From contig NZ_JALDST010000001.1 of the NCBI RefSeq assembly GCF_022747945.1, positions 2,170,001 to 2,234,000 on the forward strand: a stretch of DNA of 64,000 bases. Direction: 5' to 3'. The position numbers and the translations under genes were made by a program. This document shows positions 19,506-27,691 of this stretch, in pieces. Below the pieces are notes generated by a model, which saw only the letters and a program-made list of their open reading frames with translations, was not told the origin of the DNA and made no database searches. Each line of letters starts with the position of its first letter. Positions within the stretch are counted from its first letter, which is position 1. Origin of the DNA: Micromonospora sp. R77. Lineage in GTDB: Bacteria > Actinomycetota > Actinomycetes > Mycobacteriales > Micromonosporaceae.

Positions 19506-20162
19506 ATGCGAGTGGTGATCGCGGACGACGCCGTACTGCTCCGGGAGGGGCTGTCCCGGCTGCTGACCGAGTCGGGGCACCAGGTGGTGGCCGCTGTGGG
19601 CGACGGTGACGCCCTGGTCGAGGCGGTGGTGGCGCACCGGCCCGACGTCTCCGTGGTGGACGTCCGGATGCCACCGTCGCACACCGACGAAGGGTTGCGC
19701 GCGGCCGTCGAGGCGCGCCGGCTGGTGCCGCGTACGCCGATCCTGGTGCTCTCCCAGTACGTCGAGGTGTCGTACGCCGACGACCTGCTGGCGACCACCG
19801 GCGGGGCCGGCGGCGGCGGGATCGGCTACCTACTCAAGGACCGGGTGGCCGCGATCGACGAGTTCCTGGACGCGCTGACCCGGGTGGCCGGCGGCGGGAC
19901 GGTGCTCGACCCGGAGGTGGTCGGCCAACTGCTGGTCCGCCGCCGCCGGGACGACCCGTTGCGGGAACTCACCCCGCGCGAACGGGAGGTCCTCGGGCTG
20001 ATGGCCGAGGGCCACTCCAACACCGCCATCGCCCGCATCCTGGTGGTCAGCGACGGCGCGGTGGAGAAACACGTCCGCAACATCTTCACCAAACTCGCCC
20101 TGCCCCCCGACGCCGACCAACACCGCCGAGTCCGAGCCGTCCTCACCTACCTCCGCCCCTAA
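19506..20162 (+). CDS. NarL/LuxR-family response regulator
   Basis: A 218-residue two-component regulator. The receiver domain starts MRVVIADDAVLLREGL with acidic D9-D10, the phospho-acceptor Asp is at ~52 (VVDVRMPP), and the conserved Lys is in YLLKDRV. The C-terminal LuxR-type helix-turn-helix reads LTPREREVLGLMAEGHSNTAIARILVVSDGAVEKHVRNIFTKL. It is the partner of the kinase upstream. The 286-base gap and its own possible promoter mean it may also be transcribed alone. A family A palindrome follows the stop. Confidence 0.92.
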   Translation: MRVVIADDAVLLREGLSRLLTESGHQVVAAVGDGDALVEAVVAHRPDVSVVDVRMPPSHTDEGLRAAVEARRLVPRTPILVLSQYVEVSYADDLLATTGGAGGGGIGYLLKDRVAAIDEFLDALTRVAGGGTVLDPEVVGQLLVRRRRDDPLRELTPREREVLGLMAEGHSNTAIARILVVSDGAVEKHVRNIFTKLALPPDADQHRRVRAVLTYLRP

Positions 20163-20196
20163 CCCCCTCCCCACCCTCCCACCCACCATTTCCACT

Positions 20197-20257
20197 GTTG
20201 ATCATGGAGTTAGCGGCACTCATGGAGATCAACTTCGCCGCCAATCCCATGATCACC
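20197..20257. repeat. Dispersed palindrome family A, copy 2 (degraded right arm)
   Basis: Left arm 20197-20217 differs from copy 1 by one base. The loop is again 19 bases and keeps GGAGATC and TTC. The right arm 20237-20257 has several changes. It lies between the convergent response regulator and HAD phosphatase genes. Confidence 0.8.
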
Positions 20258-20307
20258 GGGGCCAGGGGGCGGGGGTGGGGGGGGTGGGGGGTGGGGGGTG
20301 GGGTGGG

Positions 20308-20958
20308 TCAGGGGAGGGTGGTGGCGAGGGTTACGGCTCGGGTGAGGGTGTCGGCGGTGGGGTGGCCGGAGGCGCGTAGGCGGGTGGGGTCGGAGAGGCC
20401 GCCGGTGTAGAGGACGCAGCGCGCCCCGACCGATCCGGCGGCGTCCGCGTCGTCGATCGAGTCGCCGATCAGCACCACCTGCTCGCCGTCGAGGCCCAGC
20501 TCGGCGAGGTGCTTCTCCAGCCACCCGGCCTTGAACCCGCCGCCCACGGTCCCCCGCAGCCCGTCGACCCGGGTGAAGTGGGCGGTCAGGCCGTAGGTGT
20601 GCACCGTCGGCACCAGCTCGTCGTGGAACCACATGGACAGCAGTGACTGGCTGCCCGGCCAGGCCGCGATGGCGGCGGTCGCGTCGGCGGCCAGCGCGCA
20701 GCTGGTCAGCCCCGCCCGGTACGCGTCGTGGAAGATCCGGTCCAGCTGCTCGAACGCCTCGTCGTCGACCGCCCGACCCAGCATCTCGGCGTAGTAGTCG
20801 GCGATCGGGCGGCGGAAGCGCGCCCGGTGCTCGTCGGCGCTGACCGCCGGCCCGCCGGCGCTGGCGAAGGCCACGTTGGTGGCCTGGACCACCAGGCTGA
20901 GGTCGTCGAGCAGGGTGCCGTTCCAGTCCCACACCAGGTGGTGGCGAGCAGGGGTCAT
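20308..20958 (-). CDS. HAD-superfamily phosphatase (PGP/Gph-like)
   Basis: About 216 residues of the phosphoglycolate phosphatase-like HAD group. Motif I is VWDWNGTLLDD near the start (nucleophile Asp), there is a helical cap from residue ~20 to ~85, and motif IV is GDSIDDADAAGSVG near 165. The enzyme would hydrolyse a small phosphate ester, but the substrate is unknown. ATG 20958 is just before motif I, where the family normally starts. A longer frame to 21039 adds low-complexity residues only. It lies 91 bases after the glutaredoxin gene and may be co-transcribed with it. Confidence 0.85.
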   Translation of the reverse strand: MTPARHHLVWDWNGTLLDDLSLVVQATNVAFASAGGPAVSADEHRARFRRPIADYYAEMLGRAVDDEAFEQLDRIFHDAYRAGLTSCALAADATAAIAAWPGSQSLLSMWFHDELVPTVHTYGLTAHFTRVDGLRGTVGGGFKAGWLEKHLAELGLDGEQVVLIGDSIDDADAAGSVGARCVLYTGGLSDPTRLRASGHPTADTLTRAVTLATTLP

Positions 20959-21049
20959 CGCAGCACCATAATCGAGCCCGTCGAGCCCGCCGGCAGCCAG
21001 CCCGTCCACCCCACTGGCGGCCCGTGCCGCGTGGGGCACCGTCAGCGGC

Positions 21050-21304
21050 TCAGAGCTGCGGGGTGGTCAGGTCGCGCAGCAGCCGTTCCTCCTCCACCCG
21101 CCAGTAGCCGTGCTCCTTGCCGTCGAGCAGCACCACCGGCAGCCGGTCGCCGTACTCCCGCTCCAGCTCGACGTCGCCGGTGACGTCCTTCTCCAGCCAG
21201 CGGTCACCGGTCACCGCCACCACCCGGTCGAGGGCCGTCTTGGCGTCCTCGCAGAGGTGGCAGCCCGGACGGGTGATCAGGGTGAGCCGGGCGTCACTGG
21301 ACAT
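21050..21304 (-). CDS. Glutaredoxin-family thiol-disulphide protein
   Basis: An 84-residue thioredoxin-fold protein with the CHLC redox motif at residues 15-18 (ITRPGCHLCEDAKTAL) and the cis-Pro in DRLPVVLLDG. It belongs to the actinobacterial DUF836/glutaredoxin-like group found next to rex-hem and bldN loci. Its start overlaps the acyl-CoA ligase gene by 11 bases, so translation is likely coupled. It may act in thiol redox repair, but the partner is unknown. Confidence 0.88.
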   Translation of the reverse strand: MSSDARLTLITRPGCHLCEDAKTALDRVVAVTGDRWLEKDVTGDVELEREYGDRLPVVLLDGKEHGYWRVEEERLLRDLTTPQL

Positions 21305-22973
21305 CGGAAACCTCCGTGCGGGTCTCGGGCGGCGCCGCGGGCGCCGGCACCGGAGGCGCCGACGGGCGGAGCTGGGTCTTGCGTACCTTGCCGATCGCCG
21401 AGTAGGGCAGCGCGTCGACGAACTCGACCCCGGTCGGGCACTTGAAGCGGGCCAGGTTCCGGGCGCAGTGGGCCAGCAGCTCCTCCCCCGTCACCGTGGC
21501 CCCCGGTGCCCGAACCACGTACGCCCGGACAGTCTCCCCGGTCCGCGGGTGCGGCACACCCAGGACCGCGGACTCGGCCACCCCCGGGTGCGTTTCGAGC
21601 ACCAGCTCGACCTCGTGCGGATAGACGTTGAAGCCGTTCACCAGGATCAGCTCGCCGAGCCGGTCGACCAGGAAGAGGTCCCCGTCGTCGTCGGCGTACG
21701 CAACGTCACCGGTGGCCCACCAGCCGGCGGCGTCCGGGCCGCCCCGACCGTCCGGCCAGTAGCCGGTGAAGAGGTTCGCCCCCCGGACCACGATCTCGCC
21801 GGGGTCGGTGCCCGTGTCGACGTCGGAGATGTCCAGCTCGTCGGGCTCCTCCTCGGGCACCGGCGCGCCGTCGCGCCACAGGTCCGCCCCGTCGGGGCCG
21901 ACCAGGCGCAGCGCCACGCCGGGCAGCGGCCGGCCGATCGAGCCGGCCTTCGGCGTGCCGCCGACCAGGGTGGAGGTGAGCACCGGCGCGGTCTCGGTCA
22001 AGCCGTAGCCGACGTGCACGGCACGGCCGGTGAGCTGCGCGAACCGCGCCGCGACGGCCGGCGGGAGCGGCGCCGCGCCGCAGACCGCGACCCGCACCGA
22101 CGCGGTCGCCGCGGCCAACTCGGCCCCGGCGTCCGCCCAGGCCAGGAACATCGACGGTACGCCGACCAGCACGCTGACCCGGTGCCGGGCGATCTCGGCG
22201 AGCGCCCCGCCCGGACCGGGCTCGTCGACGAGCACCCCGGTCGCACCATGGTGGACCACGGCACCCAACCCCGAGTTCAGCCCGTACGCGTGGAACAGCG
22301 GCAGCGCCAGCAGCACGATGTCGTCGGGGCCGACCACCGGCGGGCTGATCCGGGCCACCTGCTCGTGGTTGGCGGCCAGCGCGCGGTGCGGCAGCATCGC
22401 GCCCTTGGGCCGGCCCTCGGTGCCGGAGGTGTAGAGGAGCACGGCCAGGTCCTCGCCGCCCCGGTGGGGGAAGCCGACCGGCCCGGTCGGGTCGGTCACC
22501 GGCGGGGCGGTGTGCACGGCGGTCAGCGCGGGCAACTCGGCGGCCAGGCCGGCGACCCGGTCGCGCACCTCCGGCGTGCAGATCAGCACGGTCGCGCCGG
22601 AGTCGGCGAGCACGTGCCGCAACTCCCGCGCGGTGTAACCGGGGTTGACCGGCACCGCCACCAGACCGGCCCGCAGCACCGCGAGACAGCCGACCACGAA
22701 GTCCGGGGTGTTGCCGAGCGCGAGCGCGACCCGCGGTGGGTGCCGGTCGGCCGGCGTCGCGGCGGGCACGCCGGCGGCCAGGGCGCGCGCGGTGGCGGTC
22801 ACCGCGGCGTCCAGTTGGGACCAGGTGAGGGTCTGCTCCCGCCAGTGCAGCGCGGGGCGGTCGCCGTGGGCGACGGCCGCCCGCCGGAGCCGGTCGGCGA
22901 GGTTGGGCGCGGAGCTGTCGACTGCGTCCTGCACGGTCGCTGAGTCTGGCACAGCCGCCCACCGCCCGGCCAT
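21294..22973 (-). CDS. AMP-dependent acyl-CoA synthetase (long-chain fatty acid CoA ligase type)
   Basis: About 559 residues of the ANL adenylating family. Motifs: LLYTSGTEGRPKGAML (P-loop) near 180, HVGYGLTETAP, and GDVAYADDDGDLFLVDRLGELI followed by NGFNVYPHEVE, with the catalytic Lys region near the C-terminus (YSAIGKVRKTQLR). It would activate a carboxylic acid, probably a fatty acid, to the acyl-AMP and then the CoA thioester. ATG 22973 and GTG 22952 are both possible starts and neither has a strong ribosome site. The C-terminus is Pro-rich and overlaps the glutaredoxin start. Confidence 0.88.
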   Translation of the reverse strand: MAGRWAAVPDSATVQDAVDSSAPNLADRLRRAAVAHGDRPALHWREQTLTWSQLDAAVTATARALAAGVPAATPADRHPPRVALALGNTPDFVVGCLAVLRAGLVAVPVNPGYTARELRHVLADSGATVLICTPEVRDRVAGLAAELPALTAVHTAPPVTDPTGPVGFPHRGGEDLAVLLYTSGTEGRPKGAMLPHRALAANHEQVARISPPVVGPDDIVLLALPLFHAYGLNSGLGAVVHHGATGVLVDEPGPGGALAEIARHRVSVLVGVPSMFLAWADAGAELAAATASVRVAVCGAAPLPPAVAARFAQLTGRAVHVGYGLTETAPVLTSTLVGGTPKAGSIGRPLPGVALRLVGPDGADLWRDGAPVPEEEPDELDISDVDTGTDPGEIVVRGANLFTGYWPDGRGGPDAAGWWATGDVAYADDDGDLFLVDRLGELILVNGFNVYPHEVELVLETHPGVAESAVLGVPHPRTGETVRAYVVRAPGATVTGEELLAHCARNLARFKCPTGVEFVDALPYSAIGKVRKTQLRPSAPPVPAPAAPPETRTEVSDVQ

Positions 22974-23318
22974 GCCCGTACGCCGAATGGGGGTGACGGC
23001 GAGCGTGGTCCCGCCGGACGGACCGCCCCGGGCGGCCGGCCGACCCCGGCGGGGTGACCGCGACGGACGTCCCGCCGCGACACGCCGACGGGCGCCGGCA
23101 GTGCCCCCGACCAGGACTTTCCACTCCGGACCAGCTCCCGGCCGCAAAGTCAACCGCACACGACGGACAACCGGTCCGCCAGTCGCATGACCGGAAGGGA
23201 AATACTTCCGCCCTGTGTAACGGACTTGCCACGCACGGGTGACGTTGGCCCTATCATCACTCGGGTCAGCTCACCCCATTTGCCGTGAGTTGACACCCCT
23301 CAGCCCGAGGAGGCCCCC
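22974..23318. other. Divergent regulatory region between the acyl-CoA ligase gene and the bldN leader
   Basis: About 345 bases without a gene. The part from 23190 to 23290 is less GC-rich. It contains the small hairpin GGAAG-N7-CTTCC (about 23193-23209), a TATCAT at 23252 and GTTACACAGGG on the minus strand at 23211-23221, which resembles part of a BldD box. The bldN promoter should lie here. Confidence 0.5.
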
Positions 23319-23459
23319 GTGCCTGTGAGCGCATTGGACCAGCACCTCAAGGTGACCTGCCGCCCGGCGGCGGGTCCCGGAGCGGCCCGGCCCGGTCCCG
23401 CCGCGTCGTCGCGACGACCGGCGCGGCCCCGCCCTGCGCGGAACGGGGAGGCCCGGTGA
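23319..23459 (+). CDS. 46-residue leader frame upstream of bldN
   Basis: GTG 23319 has an excellent ribosome site (GAGGAGG five bases upstream). It opens a frame of 46 codons starting MPVSALDQHLKVTCRPAAGP, Arg/Pro-rich afterwards, with third-position GC typical of coding sequence. Its TGA overlaps the GTG of the next frame (GTGA at 23456-23459). It is either a translationally coupled leader peptide or the true N-terminus of pro-BldN interrupted by a frame break. No domain is recognised. Confidence 0.5.
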   Translation: MPVSALDQHLKVTCRPAAGPGAARPGPAASSRRPARPRPARNGEAR

Positions 23460-23782
23460 GCGCCTTCGGTTGGACCGAACGGCCGGCCGGCCTGACCGGC
23501 CCGGCACCTCGGGCAGCGGTCAACGAGCGGCTGGATCCGGCGGAGAACGGCTCCGGGCTCGCCCTGCGCGGCGAGGGGCGGCGGCTGCGCAACCGGTCGC
23601 ACCACAACGAGGCACCCGCCCGACCGGCACAACCCGGCGGCAACGCGCTGCCGGCCGCCGGCCGGGTCGGCACGTCGCCGCGCCCCCATGCCCGTGCAGG
23701 GCCGCCGGTCCGGCGAGCCGCCGGCGGTGAGCGACCCGTCGGCGGGCGAGACGGCCGTGTTCCCCACGGTCCCGGCCGGTGA
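23456..23782 (+). CDS. Second leader frame, probable N-terminal part of pro-BldN in another frame
   Basis: GTG 23456 has GGGGAGG four bases upstream. The frame starts MSAFGWTERPAGLTGPAPRA and has coding-like third positions until about 23680, after which coding character moves to the bldN frame. The in-frame stop at 23780-23782 lies inside bldN. I read it as the proper upstream part of BldN, joined by a frame change near the C-run at 23683-23687. A separate 108-residue protein is the alternative. Confidence 0.45.
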   Translation: MSAFGWTERPAGLTGPAPRAAVNERLDPAENGSGLALRGEGRRLRNRSHHNEAPARPAQPGGNALPAAGRVGTSPRPHARAGPPVRRAAGGERPVGGRDGRVPHGPGR

Positions 23783-24434
23783 CACGGCGGTGCTGCCCGC
23801 GGTACCGGCCGAGGCCGCACCACCCGCCACCACCGCGACCGGCTATCCGAGCCGGCCCGACCCGTCCGACCCCGCCACCGAGGTGTGGTCCCTGGTCGAG
23901 CGGGCCCAGGCCGGCGAGGCCGAGGCGTTCGGCCTGCTCTACGACCGGTACGTCGACACGGTCTTCCGCTTCGTCTACTTCCGGGTGGGCAACCGGCAGC
24001 TCGCCGAGGACCTGACCTCGGACACCTTCCTGCGCGCGCTCAAGCGGATCGGCAGCTTCACCTGGCAGGGCCGGGACCTCGGCGCGTGGTTGGTGACCAT
24101 CGCCCGCAACCTGGTCGCCGACCACTTCAAGTCCGGCCGCTACCGGTTGGAGGTCACCACCGGGGACGTGCTGGACGCCGACCGCGAGGACCGCGGGCCG
24201 GAGGGCAGCCCCGAGGCGGCGGTGGTGGAGCACATCACCAACGTCGCCCTGCTCACCGCCGTCAAGCAGCTCAACCCGGAGCAGCAGGAGTGCATCGTGC
24301 TCCGGTTCCTGCAGGGCTTCTCGGTGGCCGAGACGGCCCGGACGATGGGCAAGAACGAGGGCGCCATCAAGGCCCTGCAGTACCGGGCCGTACGGGCCCT
24401 GGCCCGGCTGCTGCCCGACGGCTTCCAGCCCTGA
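23688..24434 (+). CDS. bldN: ECF sigma factor of the BldN type
   Basis: The sigma-70 region 2 begins at ~65 (LVERAQAGEAEAFGLLYDRYVDTVFRFVYF), continues AEDLTSDTFLRALKRIGSFTWQGRDLGAWLVTIARNLVADHFKS, and region 4 (QQECIVLRFLQGFSVAETARTMGKNEGAIKALQYRAVRALARLLPD) ends the protein. This matches Streptomyces BldN, which drives aerial development genes and is made with an N-terminal pro-sequence. ATG 23688 has no ribosome site, and upstream frames with strong sites suggest a longer pro-protein. The next gene encodes an RsbN-like anti-sigma factor. Proximity to rex-hem matches Streptomyces. Confidence 0.93.
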   Translation: MPVQGRRSGEPPAVSDPSAGETAVFPTVPAGDTAVLPAVPAEAAPPATTATGYPSRPDPSDPATEVWSLVERAQAGEAEAFGLLYDRYVDTVFRFVYFRVGNRQLAEDLTSDTFLRALKRIGSFTWQGRDLGAWLVTIARNLVADHFKSGRYRLEVTTGDVLDADREDRGPEGSPEAAVVEHITNVALLTAVKQLNPEQQECIVLRFLQGFSVAETARTMGKNEGAIKALQYRAVRALARLLPDGFQP

Positions 24435-24475
24435 CCCACCGCCGCTGACCCGCCACCGTGACGGGGGCGGGCGAC

Positions 24476-24513
24476 CCGTCACGCCAACGTGACGGCAATC
24501 ACTCTTCGTGATT
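24476..24513. terminator. Two adjacent hairpins between bldN and the anti-sigma gene
   Basis: CCGTCACG-CCAA-CGTGACGG (24476-24495) is directly followed by AATCAC-TCTTC-GTGATT (24497-24513). Both stems are perfect. They lie 42 bases after the bldN stop and may terminate or attenuate read-through into the next gene. Confidence 0.6.
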
Positions 24514-24717
24514 TCGCCTCCGTCGGCCCCGTAACCGGCACCCGGCGCGGACCGTTTCTCCGGGTGCGACCAGTGGTTGTCCCGGCGTCCCCCGGGCCAC
24601 CCGGTCCGGTGTACGCGGGTCGCCCGGTCGGGCCGTCCCGTCGGCGTCACGCTCCCACCGGTCGCTGGTGACGACTACGGCCGACCGGCCGTGACCAGCG
24701 AGAAGGGGGTGCCTGCG

Positions 24718-25584
24718 GTGGACAACAACCTCTTCTCCCGTCGGCGTGCCGAACGCTTCGCGCAGCTTCTCGACGAGGCCAACGGCGGGCGGCGGCACCA
24801 CGTACGGTCCCGGGCCGACGAGGAACTCGCCGCGCTCGTCGCGCTCGGTCAGCAGCTCACCGCCGACCGGCCCGACGTCGAGGTCGGGACGGAGTTCCGT
24901 ACCGGTCTCCGGGCGATGCTGGTGGCCACCGCCGAGCGGGAGGGCATCGGCAACCCGGCGAAGCCGACGACCGAGACCGGCGCCGCCGGGCGTGGCTCGT
25001 TCCTGCCGGCGGTCACCGCCCGGCGGGCCCGGGCCCGGGGCGCGATCCTGGTCGGCGTGGCGGCCGGCGCGGTCGCCCTCTCCGGCATCTCCGCGGCCAG
25101 CGAGAACGCGGTCCCCGGTGACGCCCTGTACGGCATGAAGCGCTCCACCGAGCGCGCCCAGCTCGCGCTGGCCAGCTCCGACATCAGCCGGGGCCAGCTC
25201 TTCCTCGACTTCGCCCGCACCCGACTCGACGAGGCCGCCACGCTGCGTGGTGACCGGATCGGGTTCAGTGCCGTCCTCGACGACATGGACGCCGACACCC
25301 GCCAGGGCGTACGCCTGCTGACCGGTGTGGCGGCGCAGCGCTCCGACCCGGCGGCCCTGGACACGGTCACCACCTTCCTCACCGGGCAGCGGCGGGCGGT
25401 CAGCGGCATGCTCGACCGGGACGACCACGCCGAGCGGGACCGCACCCGGCGTTCGCTCGCCCTGCTCGACGCGATCGGCAGGCGTGCCACCGCGCTCCGC
25501 TCGGCGATCGCCTGCGGCCTGCCGGCCCCGACGGCCAGCGACATGCTCGGCCCCACCCCGGCCAGCTGCCCCGGCGACCGCTGA
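24718..25584 (+). CDS. rsbN: DUF5667 membrane protein, RsbN-like anti-sigma factor
   Basis: About 288 residues starting at GTG 24718 (GAAGGGGG eight bases upstream). The N-terminal ~95 residues (NNLFSRRRAERFAQLLDEANG) would bind sigma in the cytoplasm. A single membrane helix follows (GAILVGVAAGAVALSGISAA, ~105-125), then an extracellular DUF5667 region (SENAVPGDALYGMKRSTERAQLAL) with helical repeats and two Cys near the end. Position directly after bldN and architecture match RsbN, the transmembrane anti-sigma that holds BldN in Streptomyces. Assignment is by position and layout. Confidence 0.8.
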   Translation: MDNNLFSRRRAERFAQLLDEANGGRRHHVRSRADEELAALVALGQQLTADRPDVEVGTEFRTGLRAMLVATAEREGIGNPAKPTTETGAAGRGSFLPAVTARRARARGAILVGVAAGAVALSGISAASENAVPGDALYGMKRSTERAQLALASSDISRGQLFLDFARTRLDEAATLRGDRIGFSAVLDDMDADTRQGVRLLTGVAAQRSDPAALDTVTTFLTGQRRAVSGMLDRDDHAERDRTRRSLALLDAIGRRATALRSAIACGLPAPTASDMLGPTPASCPGDR

Positions 25585-25722
25585 TTTTCTCCTGGACCGC
25601 TCGGCGCGGCCCGACAGCCGTCCACGCCACACTTCCCCGCACGGGCAACCGACCGGCACCGCCCCCCGGCTACGCTCGCTGTGCAGGACGGTTCGCGGTC
25701 GTCGTACGGGGAGGGAAGTCGC

Positions 25723-26598
25723 GTGGTCCGCACCCGCAAGGTCACGGTCAGCACCGACGTCCACGGTCACACCGCCGGTTGGTCGGAGACGCCCGAGGCG
25801 CCCCCGGCCACCCCGACGCCGGATCCGGGCGCGGCGGCCTTCTTCGACGTGGACAACACGATGATGCAGGGCGCCTCGATCTACTGGTTCGCCCGCGGGC
25901 TGGCCGCCCGGAACTACTTCACCACCGGTGACCTGGCCCGGTTCGCCTGGCAGCAGGCGAAGTTCCGGCTGCTCGCCACCGAACACGCCGGTGACATGTC
26001 GCAGGCCAAGGAGGCCGCGCTCGCGTTCATCCACGGCTGGCGGGTCGACGACGTGGAACGGCTCGCCGAGGAGATCTTCGATGAGCTGATGGAGCCGCGG
26101 ATCTGGGCCGGCACCCGCAAGCTGGCGCAACGCCACCTGGATTCCGGCCAGCGGGTCTGGCTGGTCAGCGCCGCCCCGGTGGAGATCGGTCGCGTGATCG
26201 CCACCCGGCTCGGGCTGACCGGCGCGATCGGCACGGTGGCCGAGGTGGTGGACGGGGCGTACACCGGCCGGCTGGTCGGCGACCTGATGCACGGGCCGGC
26301 GAAGGCCGAGGCGGTCCGCCAGCTCGCTGCGGTGGAGGGGCTGGACCTGACCCGCTGCGCCGCCTACAGCGACTCCGCCAACGACCTGCCGATGCTCTCC
26401 ACGGTGGGGCACCCGGTGGCGGTCAACCCCGACGCCGCCCTGCTCCGGCAGGCCCGCGAGCACGGCTGGGAGGTGCGGGACTTCCGCACCGGGCGGCGGG
26501 CGGTGAAGATCGCCGTACCGTCGACGGCCGCCGCCGGGCTGCTCGCCGGGGCGGTCACCGCCGGGCTCGCGCTGCACCGGCGCCACCGCACCCCCTGA
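25723..26598 (+). CDS. HAD-IB family hydrolase (SerB-like phosphatase)
   Basis: About 291 residues. Motif I AAFFDVDNTMMQGAS is near 40, motif II VWLVSAAPVEIGR near 145, and motif III/IV KAEAVRQLA and AYSDSANDLPML near 215. This is the HAD-IB group related to phosphoserine phosphatase. The C-terminus ends in a hydrophobic helix (AAAGLLAGAVTAGLAL) and basic residues, suggesting membrane attachment. GTG 25723 has GGGGAGGGAAG upstream. The downstream convergent acyltransferase suggests a role in lipid or phosphate ester metabolism, but no substrate can be named. Confidence 0.87.
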   Translation: MVRTRKVTVSTDVHGHTAGWSETPEAPPATPTPDPGAAAFFDVDNTMMQGASIYWFARGLAARNYFTTGDLARFAWQQAKFRLLATEHAGDMSQAKEAALAFIHGWRVDDVERLAEEIFDELMEPRIWAGTRKLAQRHLDSGQRVWLVSAAPVEIGRVIATRLGLTGAIGTVAEVVDGAYTGRLVGDLMHGPAKAEAVRQLAAVEGLDLTRCAAYSDSANDLPMLSTVGHPVAVNPDAALLRQAREHGWEVRDFRTGRRAVKIAVPSTAAAGLLAGAVTAGLALHRRHRTP

Positions 26599-26605
26599 CG
26601 GCGGG

Positions 26606-27691
26606 TCAGGGACCGAACGGGTCGGGGCGTCGTTCCAGCAGCTTGTGCAGGGTGTGCTGGATGGTCTCCCGGACCTGGTCGGCGAGGTTGAACACGACCA
26701 GCGGGTCGTCCGCCGAGTCGGTCAGGTGCGCGGTGGGGATCGGCGGGCAGAACTCGATCAGCCACTTGCTGGGCAGCGGCACCATGCCGAGTGGCCCGAG
26801 CCACGGGAACGTCGGCGTGACCGGGAAGTAGGGCAGCTTCAGCAGCCGGGCCAGCGGCTTGATGTCGGCGAGCATCGGATAGATCTCCTCGCCACCGACG
26901 ATCGCCACCGGCACGATCGGGGTGCCGGTACGCAGCGCCGCCGAGACGAACCCGCCCCGGCCGAACCGCTGGAGCTTGTAGCGGTCGGAGTAGAGCTTGC
27001 CGACGCCCTTGAAGCCCTCCGGGAAGACGCCGACGAGTTCACCGTTGCCGAGCAGCCGCTCCGCGTCCGGGTTGCAGGCCACCGTGCCGCCGGTCTTGCG
27101 GGCGATCTCCGAGACCACCGGCATCCGGAAGACCAGGTCGGCACCGAGCAGCCGCAGGTAACGCCGGGCGGGGTGCTGGTCGTGCAGCGCGGTGGCGAGG
27201 ATCAGCGCGTCGAGCGCGACCGTGCCGGAGTGGTTGCCGACCACCAGGCCGGGCCCGTCGGTGGGCACGTTCTCCAGGCCGCTGACCTCGGTGCGGAACC
27301 AGTCCCGGTAGAGCAGCCGGACCAGCGGGTGGAAGACGGCGTCGGTCAGGTCGGGGTCGAAGCCGAACTCGTCGACCTCGTAGTCGCCGGAGAGCCGCCG
27401 GCGCAGGAAGGCCAGCCCGCCCGCGACCCGCCGGTCCCAGTGGTCGTGCCGGTCCGCCACCGCCGGCCCGGCGGGTGCCGCCGGCCGGTCGTCCGTCCCC
27501 GCCGGCTCCGGCTCCGCCGACGCGGCCGGTTCGTCGGTCGCGGCGGTGTCCGGCTCGTCGAGCGGTGCCGGGTCGGCGGCGGCCACCGTCGCCCGGCGGT
27601 GTCCGTTGCGCCGCGCCGGCTCCGCATCCGGTCCGGCCACGGTCAGCGGTACGTCGTAGCGGGCGTCGCCCCGCTCGTCCCGGCCGGTCAC
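26606..27691 (-). CDS. Lysophospholipid acyltransferase family protein (PlsC-like)
   Basis: A 361-residue protein with an acidic disordered N-terminal 80 residues and a PlsC domain: NHSGTVALD near 151 (HX4D catalytic motif) and GVFPEGFKG near 220 (acyl-acceptor binding). The family transfers an acyl group to lysophosphatidic acid or a similar acceptor at the membrane. Its start overlaps the stop of the epimerase gene (27688-27691), so the two form a coupled pair. The same pair is found in other actinobacteria near bldN. Confidence 0.88.
   Translation of the reverse strand: MTGRDERGDARYDVPLTVAGPDAEPARRNGHRRATVAAADPAPLDEPDTAATDEPAASAEPEPAGTDDRPAAPAGPAVADRHDHWDRRVAGGLAFLRRRLSGDYEVDEFGFDPDLTDAVFHPLVRLLYRDWFRTEVSGLENVPTDGPGLVVGNHSGTVALDALILATALHDQHPARRYLRLLGADLVFRMPVVSEIARKTGGTVACNPDAERLLGNGELVGVFPEGFKGVGKLYSDRYKLQRFGRGGFVSAALRTGTPIVPVAIVGGEEIYPMLADIKPLARLLKLPYFPVTPTFPWLGPLGMVPLPSKWLIEFCPPIPTAHLTDSADDPLVVFNLADQVRETIQHTLHKLLERRPDPFGP

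Noticed and set aside
24499..26586. Long minus-strand open frame opposite the rsbN-like and HAD genes
   Set aside because: Antisense shadow with no motif. The plus-strand genes have ribosome sites and family signatures.
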